Position numbers and translations under genes: made by a program. A DNA stretch of 64,000 bases. Source: Trogon surrucura. Its lineage: Eukaryota; Chordata; Aves; Trogoniformes; Trogonidae. Location of the stretch: the NCBI GenBank assembly GCA_020746105.1, contig CM036627.1:2170001-2234000 (forward strand), written 5' to 3'. Under the pieces are notes generated by a model, which ran no database searches, was not told the DNA's origin, and saw nothing but the letters and a program-made list of their open reading frames with translations. Position 1 is the first letter of the stretch. The number at the start of each line of letters is the position of its first letter. Shown piece by piece: positions 25,231 through 37,900 of this stretch.

Positions 25231-26289
25231 AGGAAGGCCAGGCCGGTTTTGTTGGCAAAAGTCAATGAAGTCCTGCTTTACCGATGCAAGCAGCCCCAAC
25301 ATTCTGAAACCCATCGGGAGTCACGTTTTGAAACGACCGCACTGCCCAGAGAGAAACAGAAAGGCCGCTCCAGCTCCAGCTCCAGCTGTCTGCAGTTGGC
25401 AGGACAAAGCGGCAAGAAATACACCACTGACCTTTGTATTGACCTGGTCAGGAATAAACAAGAGGCTCTGGCCACTACTTGATTTTGTTACAATTTCCGT
25501 CTGCTGATTTCCACAGGTATTCCTTGCTCCATGTTTTACGAGTTCACGGATAACCAAAGAGACTGTCCCAGCCTTCCCTGAGCATTTGTGCAGGAGCAGG
25601 GGAGGAAGGCTGCTTCTGCACAGACAGGCAGCATGACTCCAGAGTGCCATTTAAGTCATTTCAGGGTTAACATGCATATTTCTATAAATGTCTAGCTCGA
25701 TAATGAAGAAGGAGACTGCAGATTTTGCCTTCTCTCCTTTTTCATCTTTTTTTTTTTTTTCCCCTCCTGAGAGAGGAAATGGATCTATAATACTGTGCCG
25801 TAATGTGACATGCAGAGCTGTCAAACTGTGCCACTTGGGATGAGTGAGACTTTTAAATGCCAAAAATTCAATTTTTAATGGCACACTGGCAACACAGTCC
25901 TAACACTTCATCACAAGGATGACACCTTCTAAAAGCTGTTTTAAAATAACTCACAGAGTGGAGATGTGCTCCTTTAAAAGGGGACCGCATTTAAACAAGT
26001 TTCAGGAACGAGGAGAAAACTGTGTAGCAGTTTCATTACTAAATCAAGTCAATAAAGTTCAGGAGGTTTTGGTGAGAAGGGATTCCAGTGCCTGGGGAGA
26101 TGCAGTTCAAACCCACATAATCTGGAGCTGCTGAAGCGACCTCCATCAACTGCTTGTCATACAAACCACATTCCTCTTACACTTAAAAGGAACTCAGTTT
26201 GCAAAAGCCCTTGGAACCGACCGCCTTTAGACTAATTGCCACCTACACCTCGCTGGCGTTCCCCAAGTGGAGAGCGGCGCTGCACTTAC

Positions 26290-26412
26290 CACGCTGCAGG
26301 CTCCCGGTCGACAGCCAGGCTCGGAGGGCTCCCAGAAGAGCGTGGTGGAGGATGTGTGCTGCTGTTGCTCCTCCTGACAGCAAGTGGCCAGCCTCAGCTC
26401 CTCTTCCGCCAT
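26290..26412 (-). other. Possible alternative first coding exon on ALDH1A2 strand
   Basis: On the minus strand, ATG at 26412 directly follows a good acceptor-like TTGTCTTCCCAG, and 123 nt later there is a consensus donor GTG|GTAAGT. It would encode 41 residues starting MAEEELRLATCCQEEQQQ and ends in phase 0, the phase needed to join ALDH1A2 exon 2. The open frame extends upstream past a second acceptor-like TTGCTGTTGCAG (ends 26586), so a longer 296 nt internal exon (26290-26585) is an alternative. No homology is recognised, and open frames of this length also occur by chance in this window. Speculative. Confidence 0.25.
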
Positions 26413-29400
26413 CTGGGAAGACAACGATGTAGGCGTTAGAGCCAAGACCACAAATGGGATCTCATCAAACACAACAGTATCTTTGCCAGACGGAATTAGG
26501 AGCAAGGCCCGTAATGCTACACTGGACACGCTGGTGAATCCAGCTTGGGGAGCTGCTTCCACAATTCGGCGCTGCTTGGGCGACCCTGCAACAGCAAATT
26601 GAATCGTGGCTTCAAATCATGCAAGTGCATGTTTAGTATTTAACACAGTTTCTTTAACGAAGGGATTACCACCCTTATTGCCTTGGACATTAGGACAGTA
26701 ACTCAGTGATAACAATTAATACAGAAGTAAACTAATTTATCTGTGAAAAGAAGTGAGTCGAACAGTTGCCAAGAAGAGAAAGAACAGAAACAAAAGCCCA
26801 GGTCTGCCAGAGTTCTCTCCCTAAACACTTGGGTATGGCAGAGGAATGACTAATTTGCATTGCAGTCCTGTAGTTTCTGGGGGATTTTTTTGTGAATTGG
26901 CAATACTAAATCAACTGGCAATTAACTCAGACCGGCTTATTTTCTCTCACATGAATGAATTTTAATTAAACTCCTACTTAGACAGCAAATCAGGAAATAA
27001 ATATGTTCTGGTTCAGATTGTAATGACAAAGATATCACAGTCTTCACACTTTGCGAAGAAATGGCTGTCAAAAAGCAAATGACTGTTTCTTACTTCAGTG
27101 TTAGGCTACTATATAGTTAAGATCAAAATAATTCCTGAAGCATTTTATTTTTATATTTAGATCAATCTGAATGTATAATTTGAAGAAATACCCTAGTTCC
27201 ATTTACAAGCCTCAATTTCACCGCCCACACCTAGCAACTAGTATCATTTATAGACAAGGACATAGACGTTGCTTACACAAAGACCATCTGATGGAAACAA
27301 GACCTCTTGTAGCTAGAGAGGGTGTAAAAAAAGACAGCGCTGTGATGTTGAAGACAATGCAGGTGTAATTAAGGCATTTCTGGGTTGCTGAACCAGAGTA
27401 CTGGTATTTTTCTGCTCTATATTACTGTGTCCCTGTTGCCTAGAGGAAGTCATAAAACTAGATGACTGGGTGAAACTATTTGTATGTCAAATATCTCCTT
27501 TGGGCAGAGCAGTTGTACCAAAGCAGATACTGATACACCACTGAAATGGACAGTAGCTGCAGCAACTCCAGCAACTCAGTGCTTCGAATCTGAGAATAAT
27601 TCTGATGCTCCTTAGTGAGCTCCAGACTCCAAGCACTTTGTCACACACGTGAAGGAACTGAATCACATCATTCTGTCAGATGTTTCCAGGGATGCATTTC
27701 AAGATCAACTGCAAAATCTGCCCCCAAATTATTTCAATCTGACCCATAAATTCTTTTAAATGTATATTTTTCTCAGCTGTCCTGCTGCCATTCAGTAAGG
27801 ATATCCCTGGTTCCTCCGACAAATTCAGTATTGACTGACAAAGCCTACTCCTCTGTGCCCTTTGCCTCCTGCCTCAGTAAATGTCCCTTCCTATTTCTTA
27901 GGTGCTTTAGAAATCACTTTTGGAAGGAAAATAGCGACTAAAAAGAAACTGCCACTAAGTTATTTTTCAGCTCAGGCTTCCAGGTACAAAATCCGAACTT
28001 CATTTTCTGATATATACAGTAAAAGCTTCAGCCTCAGGTGTCCTATTTTAATTGCCTGCTATTTTCATTACTGCCCACGATGGCAGCAAATGCTCTTCAG
28101 GAGATACTTGTGTGTTAATTTATCTGCAAACGTAAATCATACGTTATAGCACTTTTTTCCTCTAGGTTAATTGAATCAATTCTCTAAATGTCTCTAATCC
28201 TGATCATTTGAAAGAGCTCACTCCTTCAGATCTCTTAAGAATTATGGCCCTTGGATTGTGTGCACAATGGTATCAGTCTTTGCTCCAGACAAAGATATTT
28301 TACACAAATAAGGTAAAAATATTGTTATACACATAAGCAACATTGTCTGTAAAGCAACACCCACAGTACTGTGATGATCCTATAAAATATTATTTCAGTG
28401 GGTTTTTTTTTTTCAAATATCCCAGTGAATTAGTTGTCTTAATATTATAAACCGTATTAACAGTTGTTTAAGAATGAGTCTGGATATATTTTAAGTTCTA
28501 AAGAAACAAAATAAAATTATTTTTATTTTCCTTATTTCTACATTACCTTTTATGTATATATACCTATGTATGTAAAGAATTCAAAATCAAGAACAACCAT
28601 TTTTGTTACTGAAAAGCCAGGAATGGCTAATGAAGAAAACTTGATTTAATACAGTTTTTACTAAAAATGAGTAAAAGGGTCAAAAATCAGTATTACAGTT
28701 TAAGTGGCCCATTGAAATGTAAGATGTCCCTCCCTAGGCCGTTGTGCAGAGGCGTGATTTGCCAGTTACGGAGCGAGCCGGAGGCGTCACTCCTTTAGTT
28801 CGAAGACTTCCTGAGACCACCCAGGTCACAGCTGCCCCTCGGCTGGTCACCACCCCCTGCCCAGCGACCCACAGCCCCGGGGCAGTTTTGCCCGGGCTGT
28901 CCAAGTAACACCCGTGTTCTCCTGCGGAGGGAGGTGAGTGGCAGTGTCTGGAGAACGCGCTGCAAGGAACAGCCGTGAAGTTATAGGCAACGTGCTCTTA
29001 GTTGTAGAGATTCTACTCTGAATTTAAATATATAAAAACACCTTTCTATTTTGAATTTCTCTTCAATTTACCTATTTGAATTTCTTCTCTGTAAAAACAC
29101 ATCAAGCCTAAAATGGATTGACCTTCTGCTAATGTATATCACCTAATGAATGGATGCAATTAACTAATTCATATTGGAATATTGCACTTCCCAGATCACA
29201 TTTATCATCACTAAATGTATGATCTAGTTTGCAAGTTTAAATTTTTTATTATTACCCTTTAAACTAAAGAAATAAGTCTTATATTTAATTACCTGAACTT
29301 ACATATTCAATTAATAGCTTCATTACCTTAATGAATATAGATACCGCACAGAAGTAACAAAAGATTGCTGCCCGGGTCAGCTCCCAAGTACACCTTATAA

Positions 29401-32400
29401 AGGGTCTGCTGTGGACCTCAGAACAATTTTTTTTATTAAAAAATACTGACTGTGGAGTTCCAAAGGCAATCCAATACTCTTATACTGGAGCCTGGGATAA
29501 ATTTATTGGCTACATTGTTACTATTCAATATGTAAAAGGAATCCCAGAAGCAAAGCTTCTGCTTCTGGAAAGACAGAGGATTGAACAGTCAAATGTGAAT
29601 CCTTCTGAATGGAAGGGAATTAAAAGAATGAAAACCAGGCAGACTGGCATCTCACCTACTAAAGGACAAGGGAGGAGTGAAGCACGGAGGCAAAACAAAT
29701 GCTCTTGCTGCGGGAGAGAGAGGACAAAGCACCAGGAACAGCCGCTCTTACAGAAAATATTTCTCAGGGAGTCAGGACGTGGCTGGATGGCATTCGTGGC
29801 GGCCTCACTGAGTGGGAGACAGCTGAAGGTTTGGTGAGTCAGAGGCAAGGAACAGTCAATCTCCTGATGGCAATTAGGTTAGAGAGCCATGAATCGGCTG
29901 CCCTGTTTAGCTGCCTTCGTTTGCAAACATGCTACTTGGCCTTTGTGTGTCGGTGGAGTCAAATCTGTCGTTATCTTTGGCTTTCATGTTAAATCTCTGT
30001 TATTAATTAGGCAAGCTCAGATCTCCTGCTCTTCACAACCCTACAGGTAGCCACAATAAGTCTCGGGGTGTTTATTGTCATAGGGAATCTGTGCCCTGTA
30101 GAAAGATCAAAGCTTCTGACAATGTATCCCATTCGGATTAAGAAAACATAGGGCTTAGATCACTGCAAAGCCCATTGGATGTATTTGGAGGTCTTCTTCA
30201 TGTTGCATAGATAGACTTACTGAGATACCTATTGTTTTTAATAGCAAAGCTGAATTTAAAATTCAGACCCCATTTTTAAGAGCTTTTTATGAAGCATTTG
30301 GAAAGGCAAAGTTATTTTTAAAAGAACATGCTATCAATAATTTTCCCTTGCATTCACCTCATGTGCCCTTCCCCCCCTTTCAAAGTGGGCTCAGCTGGAC
30401 CTGAGCTGCACATTGGAGATGTTTGCCCCTGGGAACACTATTTCACCAGAGGCAAAACACAAAACCACAAAAACTAAAGAAAAAGTTTCTTTATGCACTC
30501 AAAAAATCTTAGAATGCTGAATTACAGTGCGTTCAGATATTTCTCACCTGAAATTTTACCTCTGAGTTTCCCAGCAGCAGGATCAATCCATAAAACAGAG
30601 ACCGTCCTTTAAGGACCATGCAGCAGTTTCTGTATGAAAACATAAATTAGGCAAAGCTATTTGACCAGGGACATGAATATAGTGGATATACACATTCAGA
30701 CTTTGTCTAATTCAACTAAAATCAGCAGATTTAGACTTAAAAGTAATTTGGCCTGTATTATTACAATACAAAAAAAATATATGGTGTATTTATAGCCTTA
30801 GTCTCTCCAGCTGTGTTGGTTTAGGTTTTATTACATCAGTAATAACAATTTATGTGATACTCTGAATAATGTACTATTAAAAATTCAGCACAGTGTATAC
30901 TGTTACTCATGGGATTTAAACTGTGGGAGCTATGTGTATTATTCTCTACTTTGCTATTTCTAGAGGAGTGAAGATTACTATAAAAATGTTGAACTTGTAT
31001 ACACCATGTGAATTCCTGCTCTGCTTGAATCCAGGTGAAGAGAAGAAATAGTTCAGCCCAGACTGCCTTGGGGTAAGAGTCCCAAGGGTCTTAGTCTTGC
31101 AGTCTAAGGTTACACTAATCACACGTTTAAGGATAAACAATAATATCAACATGCTTTTTGATGTCTTCAAAAAATGCCAATAGATTTACAAGGCATAACG
31201 TGCCTTAACAGAATCCGTTTGATGCTTCTACAAAGAATCAGCTCTGTGTGTCTGTCGATTTTATTCTTTACAACAGTTCATCTAATTTTCCTGGCACAGA
31301 AGTCACATTGATGGATTTGTAGTTCCCATGGCCATCCTTGGAGGGCTCTTTTGAAAGTGGTACGTTCTCTATATTCTGTTTTGCTGGTATGAAGGTCTGG
31401 TTCAGTGAAAAATAACCCACCAGCACTAGTCCTGCAGTATCTGAACATTTCAGTCCCTTGGCAGGAACATCGCACAGCTCCAGCGATAAATTACTGTTTA
31501 ACTTACCAATTTCTTTTGAAGTCTTTCCTCCCTACAACGCATTTTAGGACAGTTCCTCATGTTCAGCCCACCTAACATTTGGTTCTTTAGCAAAGCAAAT
31601 AAATATTTTAGCTTTTAAGCTGTGGAGTTATCCACCTTGAATGCTTCTTCTACACTTCCATTTTCTATAGCTTTACTTACTCTCTATCAGCACTCCTGTG
31701 GTGATGGAATTTTAAAAAAGTTTATATATTACTTCCACAAAAAGATATTTTTGGTCAGCTCTGCTGTGGTTCTGCATTTAATATGACAGAGTTTATGCTC
31801 TTTCTACGCTCCTTGCTTATATACAACTTTCCGTTTCTGAGGGATGTCCGCGTTTTCTTCCCACAGACGACACGGCTGTCAATGCTTAGGGGTGGCACTG
31901 CCAACACCCTTACCCTTATGACTCTGGGAGTAGGGCCCAGGTGAGGAAGCTCAGTAAAACCAGTAATCACAGCGTATTTTCTTTCTGTTGTGCAACCAGG
32001 TGGTCCATTGCATGTGACTAAAAGGCAGTAACACAGAGCATGGATCACATGGGTTAGCAGCTAAGGTCAAAGCTTTCATAGTGTTTATCTTTACATTTAA
32101 CTTGCCTTTCTTGGAATGCCACGTACATATTTGGTAGACTTGGGAAGTGTCTTTCTCATTGTAATAAAATGAAAAATTCAAATTTTCTGTGCTGCCCCCT
32201 TTTTTTACTTGAAAATTATTCCAAAGTGTAGCAGTAACTTTAAATTGCCAGTTGTCAAAAGCTGGAAGGATTTACCAAGGGCACAATCATCGCCTACGTA
32301 CTATGTTCTTCTACACTTTCTTAGACTGTCTGCTTGAATCTGGTTATGGAGCCGAGGAGGACCTTTTTTATAACTTAGCATCAATCACAGTTCTTATTAA

Positions 32401-32410
32401 TGGAGTTAAA

Positions 32411-32660
32411 TCATAGAATCATAGAATCACAGAATGTTAGGGATTGGAAGGGACCTCGAAAGATCATCCAGTCCAATCCCCCTGCCAGAGCAGGGACGCC
32501 TCGATAATGCTACACAGGAACGTGTCCAGGCAGGTCTTGAATGTCTCCAGAGAAGGAGACTCCACACCCTCCCTGGGCAGCCTGTTCCAGTGCTCCGTCA
32601 CCCTCACTGAGAAGAAGTTTCTTCTCGAGTTTAAGCGGAACCTCTTATGTTCATCATACA
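32411..32660 (-). mobile_element. CR1 LINE fragment, 3' end
   Basis: Antisense to the window. The tail is two to three octamer units reading ATTCTATG on the minus strand (at 32411-32435), followed inward by a 65-codon piece of the CR1 ORF2 C-terminus containing FFSVRVTEHWNRLPRE and VESPSLETFKTCLD, the hallmark end of avian CR1. 5'-truncated, as is usual. Confidence 0.92.
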
Positions 32661-34439
32661 ATTTCTGTAAATCATTGAGGAAAACAAATATAAAATATAT
32701 GTATTAGTGTTAGTTCTTCACCCTGTAAAGACAGAAAAAAAAGAAGCCAACATGGTCTGGACAAATGAGTAGGGATTTCTGTCTCTGACACGTTATTGCC
32801 ATATTTGTAGTTGAAAATAGTGTTAATGCCTTCATATGTGTTATGAGACTGAACAGATGTATCTGCATACTACTTTGTGAGGGAAACCTGCATCTGCATA
32901 AGAGAAAGAACTGTGATGGACAAACAGCTAAAAATTGCTTTCATAAACATCTTTATTTATTTATCATTTTCCTGGAGGACAGGAAGTGGTTTATCTCATT
33001 CCTGTTGCAATGAATGGCCTCTAGCATCCCCTCTCAGTTCTACTGTATACACAGTTCTGAAAGACTCCTCTCACAGAGACAATAAACATATACTTTAGCA
33101 TGCTGTGATAATTAAGGTCCTGAATAATATCTTTGTCTTGCAGTGGTGTAGGGTAAAGGTTTCCAAACTGGTGTACACAGGCTATTTTCAGGGCTTTCCC
33201 AGAGGCAGCTCCCAGCTCTCTGTGCAAGCGCGGATCTGCGCTACAGGCAGGTCCCGGAGCACTGCTACAAGGGAGCGCGCCGGCTGCTGCGCTGGTGCTC
33301 ACCCTGGCTGGTGCAGCACCACCACAGATGCCGACATCTCTGAATCCGTCAGCTATGCAGCTTTCCCCAGGCTGGCGTTTTCTGGGTCAGATAGAGGCAG
33401 ATTGGCATTTGAATGCAGAAGCGGATAAAGGTGAATAAAAGCACAAAGAAAAGTGGGTAAGGATCAAAATTGTGTGGTGGGGGTGAACTGGGTGGTTAAG
33501 GAGTGAAGCTGGTGGTGGTAAGGTGACTACAGCTGCAGGGAACACATGCCAGGTCCCAGCTTGAGGCAAGGAAGAGCACTGATGAGACAACAGAAGTGGC
33601 CCGTTTGCCCAGTCCTGTAAAGCTCTTCACAGGAGACAACAGTACTGACAGACCTAAACATATTTACCACCCAGGTGAAAAAGGTTTAGGGCAGACACAA
33701 ACCAAGGCACCAAGGATCTACGACACATGCAAAAATAATCTACCAGAACTGATCTAAGGTTTTGGTGCCAAGTCAAACGACAGAAAATACTTGTAAATCA
33801 ACTAGACAGAATTTAGCCAAGTCAGCATCACATCTGATAAGAGATTAAAAGTGTAATATTTTTCTGTAGGAGTCCCAATTCTTTGAGATATCCAGCAAGC
33901 CCATGTCTTGATACCGTGAAAAATAATATTATAATGCTTCATGTCTTCATATTGTGCCACCTGCACGCTTTTAAACTAAACATGTTGGAGACATATAGTC
34001 ACTCAGTGCCTCACTTGCCTATACTGCATTATGGGGAGCCACTGGACCGAAGCAGATTTCATTAAATGTTCCTGATTTATTCTGCCTCGTTGCTCTTTTG
34101 TATACAGGGCGGGTCACTAGAGAGCAAGGCATTTAGTCCAAATAGAGTATTGAGAGTGAATACCCAAATTCAACATACTACACCAAGATGCAATTCGTCA
34201 TTAGCCACTGAAATCCCTTAGAAGTGAGGAGACAGGAGCTTTTGTTTACAGGGAAGAGCGCAGCATTCTCACAAGCATTCACTCTCTTTTACAAGCCCCT
34301 CCTTGAAAAATTTTTGGACACCAATAGTAGCATGGTTTAAATGCCAATCTAGGTCAAGAGAGAAATTTTCAACCTTATTTTGGTTCCCCACTTTCTTCCT
34401 GCCTTTCTTTTTAACTAGGGTGACAGGAACAACATTTTA

Positions 34440-34550
34440 TTCGTTTTTACCAGGGAAAAAAAAAAAGAAAAAAAAAGGAAAAGAAGAAAAGAAGCAACAT
34501 AGCAGAAAAGGTAATGATTAATCTATTTTGCAAGAAAAAAAAAAAAAAAA
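34440..34550 (+). repeat. A-rich low-complexity tract
   Basis: Two poly(A) runs (34446-34469 and 34533-34549) with AAAG/AAGA interruptions, just upstream of the AQP9 TATA box. Low complexity only. Confidence 0.8.
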
Positions 34551-34591
34551 GCAGCGTTGTGACTGTGAACTTACAGGCATTATCTAACCAA

Positions 34592-34600
34592 TATAAATAG
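34592..34600 (+). promoter_or_regulatory. AQP9: Probable AQP9 TATA box
   Basis: TATAAATAG is a strong TATA match about 235 bp before the AQP9 ATG. Usual spacing puts transcription start near 34620-34625 and gives a leader of about 210 nt. No CpG island is present, which suits a tissue-restricted gene. The start site is inferred. Confidence 0.5.
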
Positions 34601-34622
34601 AAGTGTACTCAGAGAAGGCACA

Positions 34623-34831
34623 GGATGGAAAACTCATGATGAATTGTTAGGGCATGTTGAGTTAGTTCTGTCAATGCCTGCAGTCAGATGATTTCACTGG
34701 CTGTGCAAGATGAAATCTCATATTTCAATGTATAAGTAAAAGTGCCAAAGTTCAGCTGAATCCGGGACAAATAGAGAACAAATTTTGTGTGTGTTTGTAA
34801 CTAGGGCACCAGAGCACCAGCGGAAGCCAAG
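34623..34831 (+). other. AQP9: Presumed AQP9 5' untranslated leader
   Basis: If transcription starts near 34623, the leader has at least four tiny upstream ORFs (34625-34639, 34636-34650, 34654-34665, 34674-34691). An in-frame TAG at 34802-34804 lies 30 nt before the AQP9 ATG and supports that start. The same TAG could be a splice acceptor (T/G-rich tract ending AACTAG), in which case the true leader would come from an upstream exon. I cannot decide between the two. Confidence 0.4.
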
Positions 34832-34933
34832 ATGAGCCGGAAAAACAAAAGGAGTTTAAAGGAGAAATTTGCCTTGAAGAACAGCGTGGTTAAAGAAGCC
34901 CTCTCAGAATTCCTGGGAACTTTTATATTGATA
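34832..34933 (+). CDS. AQP9: AQP9 coding exon 1
   Basis: 102 nt, residues 1-34, from [12 protein letters not shown] to [10 protein letters not shown], followed by GTAAGT. This is the cytosolic N-terminus and the start of transmembrane helix 1. The ATG has A at -3. The matching human segment is [14 protein letters not shown]. Confidence 0.96.
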
Positions 34934-37900
34934 GTAAGTGTCAGCTGCTTTCCTTTCCTCCTCCTAATCTAAAGTTGGACAGTGCTTGTAAGGGGACATG
35001 TATGCTTTTTTCTTGTACTGTACCAGCAGCGTGGTTACTGCCAGACAAACACTGTGCAGCCTTGAATGAATTGCTTCTATTTATGGTAAGTTTGTAATTC
35101 TTTTCTTCACCTAATGTAGTAATTATCCCTGGCTATTGAAAAGAGATAGCTTTGTGTATTACAGCTGTCTGATAACCATTTGATTTCCTACAGGAGCACT
35201 GGCATACCACATTGTGAAAAAAACAGATATGCACAATGAACGTTAATAATACTTTTGGTTTTTAATAACTTCAGCAGTTTATTCTCCTTTCACTTCTATG
35301 CATAATTTCCATCTGCTTCAACAAACCCACTGCATTGCTCGCTGAGAGAATTTTAGCCGGGTTATTTTTCTGTGCAATATAGAAATTTAGCTGTGTGATT
35401 TGTTGTGAGTTTATTGGGAGTTGCATTGCTGAACCTTCAGAGATTTCGTAAGTTAATGATTTTTTGCTTTGTTTTACTATATAAAGTATACAGTTGCTTG
35501 GTCCTGTAATACTGTGGCAATTTAGGTAAATACTCATTTTCATATCCACTGATCTTTGAAACTTAATTTCTTGCTCAATTTTTCTGTGTATTTTGCACTA
35601 GGACACAAAGCTCTACGCTGTGATTTCCCATGGTAGGGAGCAGGCTCAGCAGCAGAGCTGAAAGTCAAGCAGCTAGAGTATTTATGCCAAACTCTCTCTT
35701 CCTCCTTTTAGCCTGAACAAGACAGACTTGCTTATTGCTAAATATTTCATCATAGTGAAAGACAGAAAAAAAAAAAAGAAGCGGGCGTAGTACTGACATA
35801 GTATATAACTTTAAATATATTAGCTAGATTTCAAGTAAGTCATCTAAAAAATTCCAGTAGCTCATAAAATACAAATATAAATAGTAGTCTTTACTACACT
35901 TCAGCCAACTGAAGTGCATAGGCACTAAAGTACTATTATTCTCAAATTTAATACCATCCATAAGACATTATTACAGCAAGGAGCACATTTAGAAGCAAGA
36001 AGCACAAAGTGCTTTACAAACATTAATGAATTAAGTGTCACAACACCCTGCTCAGAAGGGGAAATGTTATTATCTTCATTTTAGATATTAGCAAACCTGA
36101 TTATAGCAGACTGCACAGGAAGCCTGCGGCAGATCTCTGAATATAACCCAGATCACCTGACTTCCAGTACTCTGTCCTCACCAGAAGATGAGCCTCCTCT
36201 TTCCGTTAATACAATTAAGCAAGTGAAGAAAATGTATTGAAGTGCAGATTAGACCGCAAATGCTATTGTTTAATGTCCTGCTGCACAAGACTAGAAGGAA
36301 ATGCAAACCCAGAGCCCATTTTCTAGTATATTCACCGTATGAATATAACAGAAAGTAAAGCTACAAGATTGTTGTTGATAATCTGAGTTTCATAATTCTG
36401 TCTTACCCTTTCGCATTTCACCCTTGGCTTAAAGCAGAGAAGAGCCTCACGTGGATTAAACTGCAGCTTTCTAAGGGCTTGGATATCTCGATTTATGCTT
36501 AGATTGTGCAAGCTAGCAGCAGTACAAAGCATTTATTGTGAAGAAACTGACTTTTCTCCTATTATTTACTGCTATTGCTTTGTAGCTCTGTCAGCTATTA
36601 AGTAGTTTCTCTTTAAGAACAGATAAATATTAAACGCTTTACTTAAATTGGAGCTACTGAAAGGAGCACCCTGGTGTCAGGGAGAGGGCAGAAATCCTTG
36701 AAAAAGAGACACCATATATGAAAAAGAAGTGATAGCTTTCTTCCACCATCCTATTCCTAGGTCTTAATCCTGTTACAAAGTGAAAGCGAGATGGCAGTTC
36801 CTGGCTTGACAGAGCTGTCGGTTCAGACCTTTGCTAAAAACCACGTCACTGTGACGGGTTGCATGGCCCGTGGGGAACACCTGTGCCAGGGAGCAAGGCT
36901 CTTCTCTTACCCACAGGCTCCCTCTGGAAGTCAGTGTCTCTACCTAAATCTCCAGCCAACCTAGCACTTCCAGAAAGTTAGCTGGGTGAAATTCTGTCCC
37001 TATAAATCACTGATTTCCATTTTTTCTGGAGAACAATATCACAGACCACATAAAACTAAGAATTTAAACTACCATCTTCAGTAACTCTCAAGTCTTGCAA
37101 CATTATTTTCCAAACTGGAAAATGTACAAACTGTAAGATTAATTTCACGACATCTAGGAAGTGAAATCACTGATCAGGCAAAAACCAAGCCTTCACCTGG
37201 GGGTAAGAAGAGCTCTGCCTGCAATGTTGAACAGATCTGAGACAACAAACCTTGAGAAAATCCCTGCATATAGAGTTTGGATAACATCTCTTGGTCATCC
37301 CTACTTAATACGCTGTGGTTTGCCTTGCAGCATCGTCTCAGAGCACGTAAACTAAATTCTTTTCAGGTGAAACTGAAGTGGAAGGCGAGCTCCAGAATCA
37401 CAGTAAATGTGCTGATCTTTAATGGATGCTCAGTCTAGTTGATCAAACTGGAGATACCCCTAAGTAATGCCTCCTGAGATGTCCTTAGGGAGGTTCTCCA
37501 AAACAGCTGCTTACACTGCACAGCTCAATAAAACAGATATGGCCTGTGTGAGCCCCTCTGCTCCTCAAAGCACCCAATTTCAACCTCTGAAGATTCAGTG
37601 AGAAACACTGAACTCGAGGAACCTGGAAGCGCCCTGCTGTAAAGGCAGATCTGCTGGCACACAGAGCAACTGCCATTATCACCTGTCTGGGTAATTCTGC
37701 TGGTGATTTGGCTATTTTACTTTTCGACCTATTCTGCTGGGGGAAACAAGTATTCCTTTCAGTACAAAGCCTTGAATTATTCCCCAAGGCATAGCACAGA
37801 TTGTCTAACTACACTCTGGAACAAGAATCAGGGCAGAAACACCATAACTAAATGCAAATTCCATGTGGTTTTAGTTACACTGAGCTTTTGGTTACTGTCC

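Larger units (their letters stand above)
25231..34590. other. Intergenic region between ALDH1A2 and AQP9 promoters
   Basis: About 9.4 kb between the two divergent genes. It holds a possible minus-strand exon (26290-26412), a GC-rich islet (28740-28960), very AT-rich homeobox-site-like DNA (about 29000-29340), an antisense CR1 fragment (32411-32660), a second GC-rich islet (33190-33400) and A-rich tracts near 34440-34550. I see no well-supported gene. Confidence 0.7.

Noticed and set aside
23682..25232. Open frames of up to 516 codons on both strands in the CpG island
   Set aside because: All six frames are unusually open because GC-rich DNA lacks stop codons. Translations are Pro/Arg/Ala/Gly-rich low complexity with no known domain, and they overlap the ALDH1A2 promoter.
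34588..34592. CCAAT box for AQP9
   Set aside because: It overlaps the TATA box directly, which is not a workable CCAAT position.
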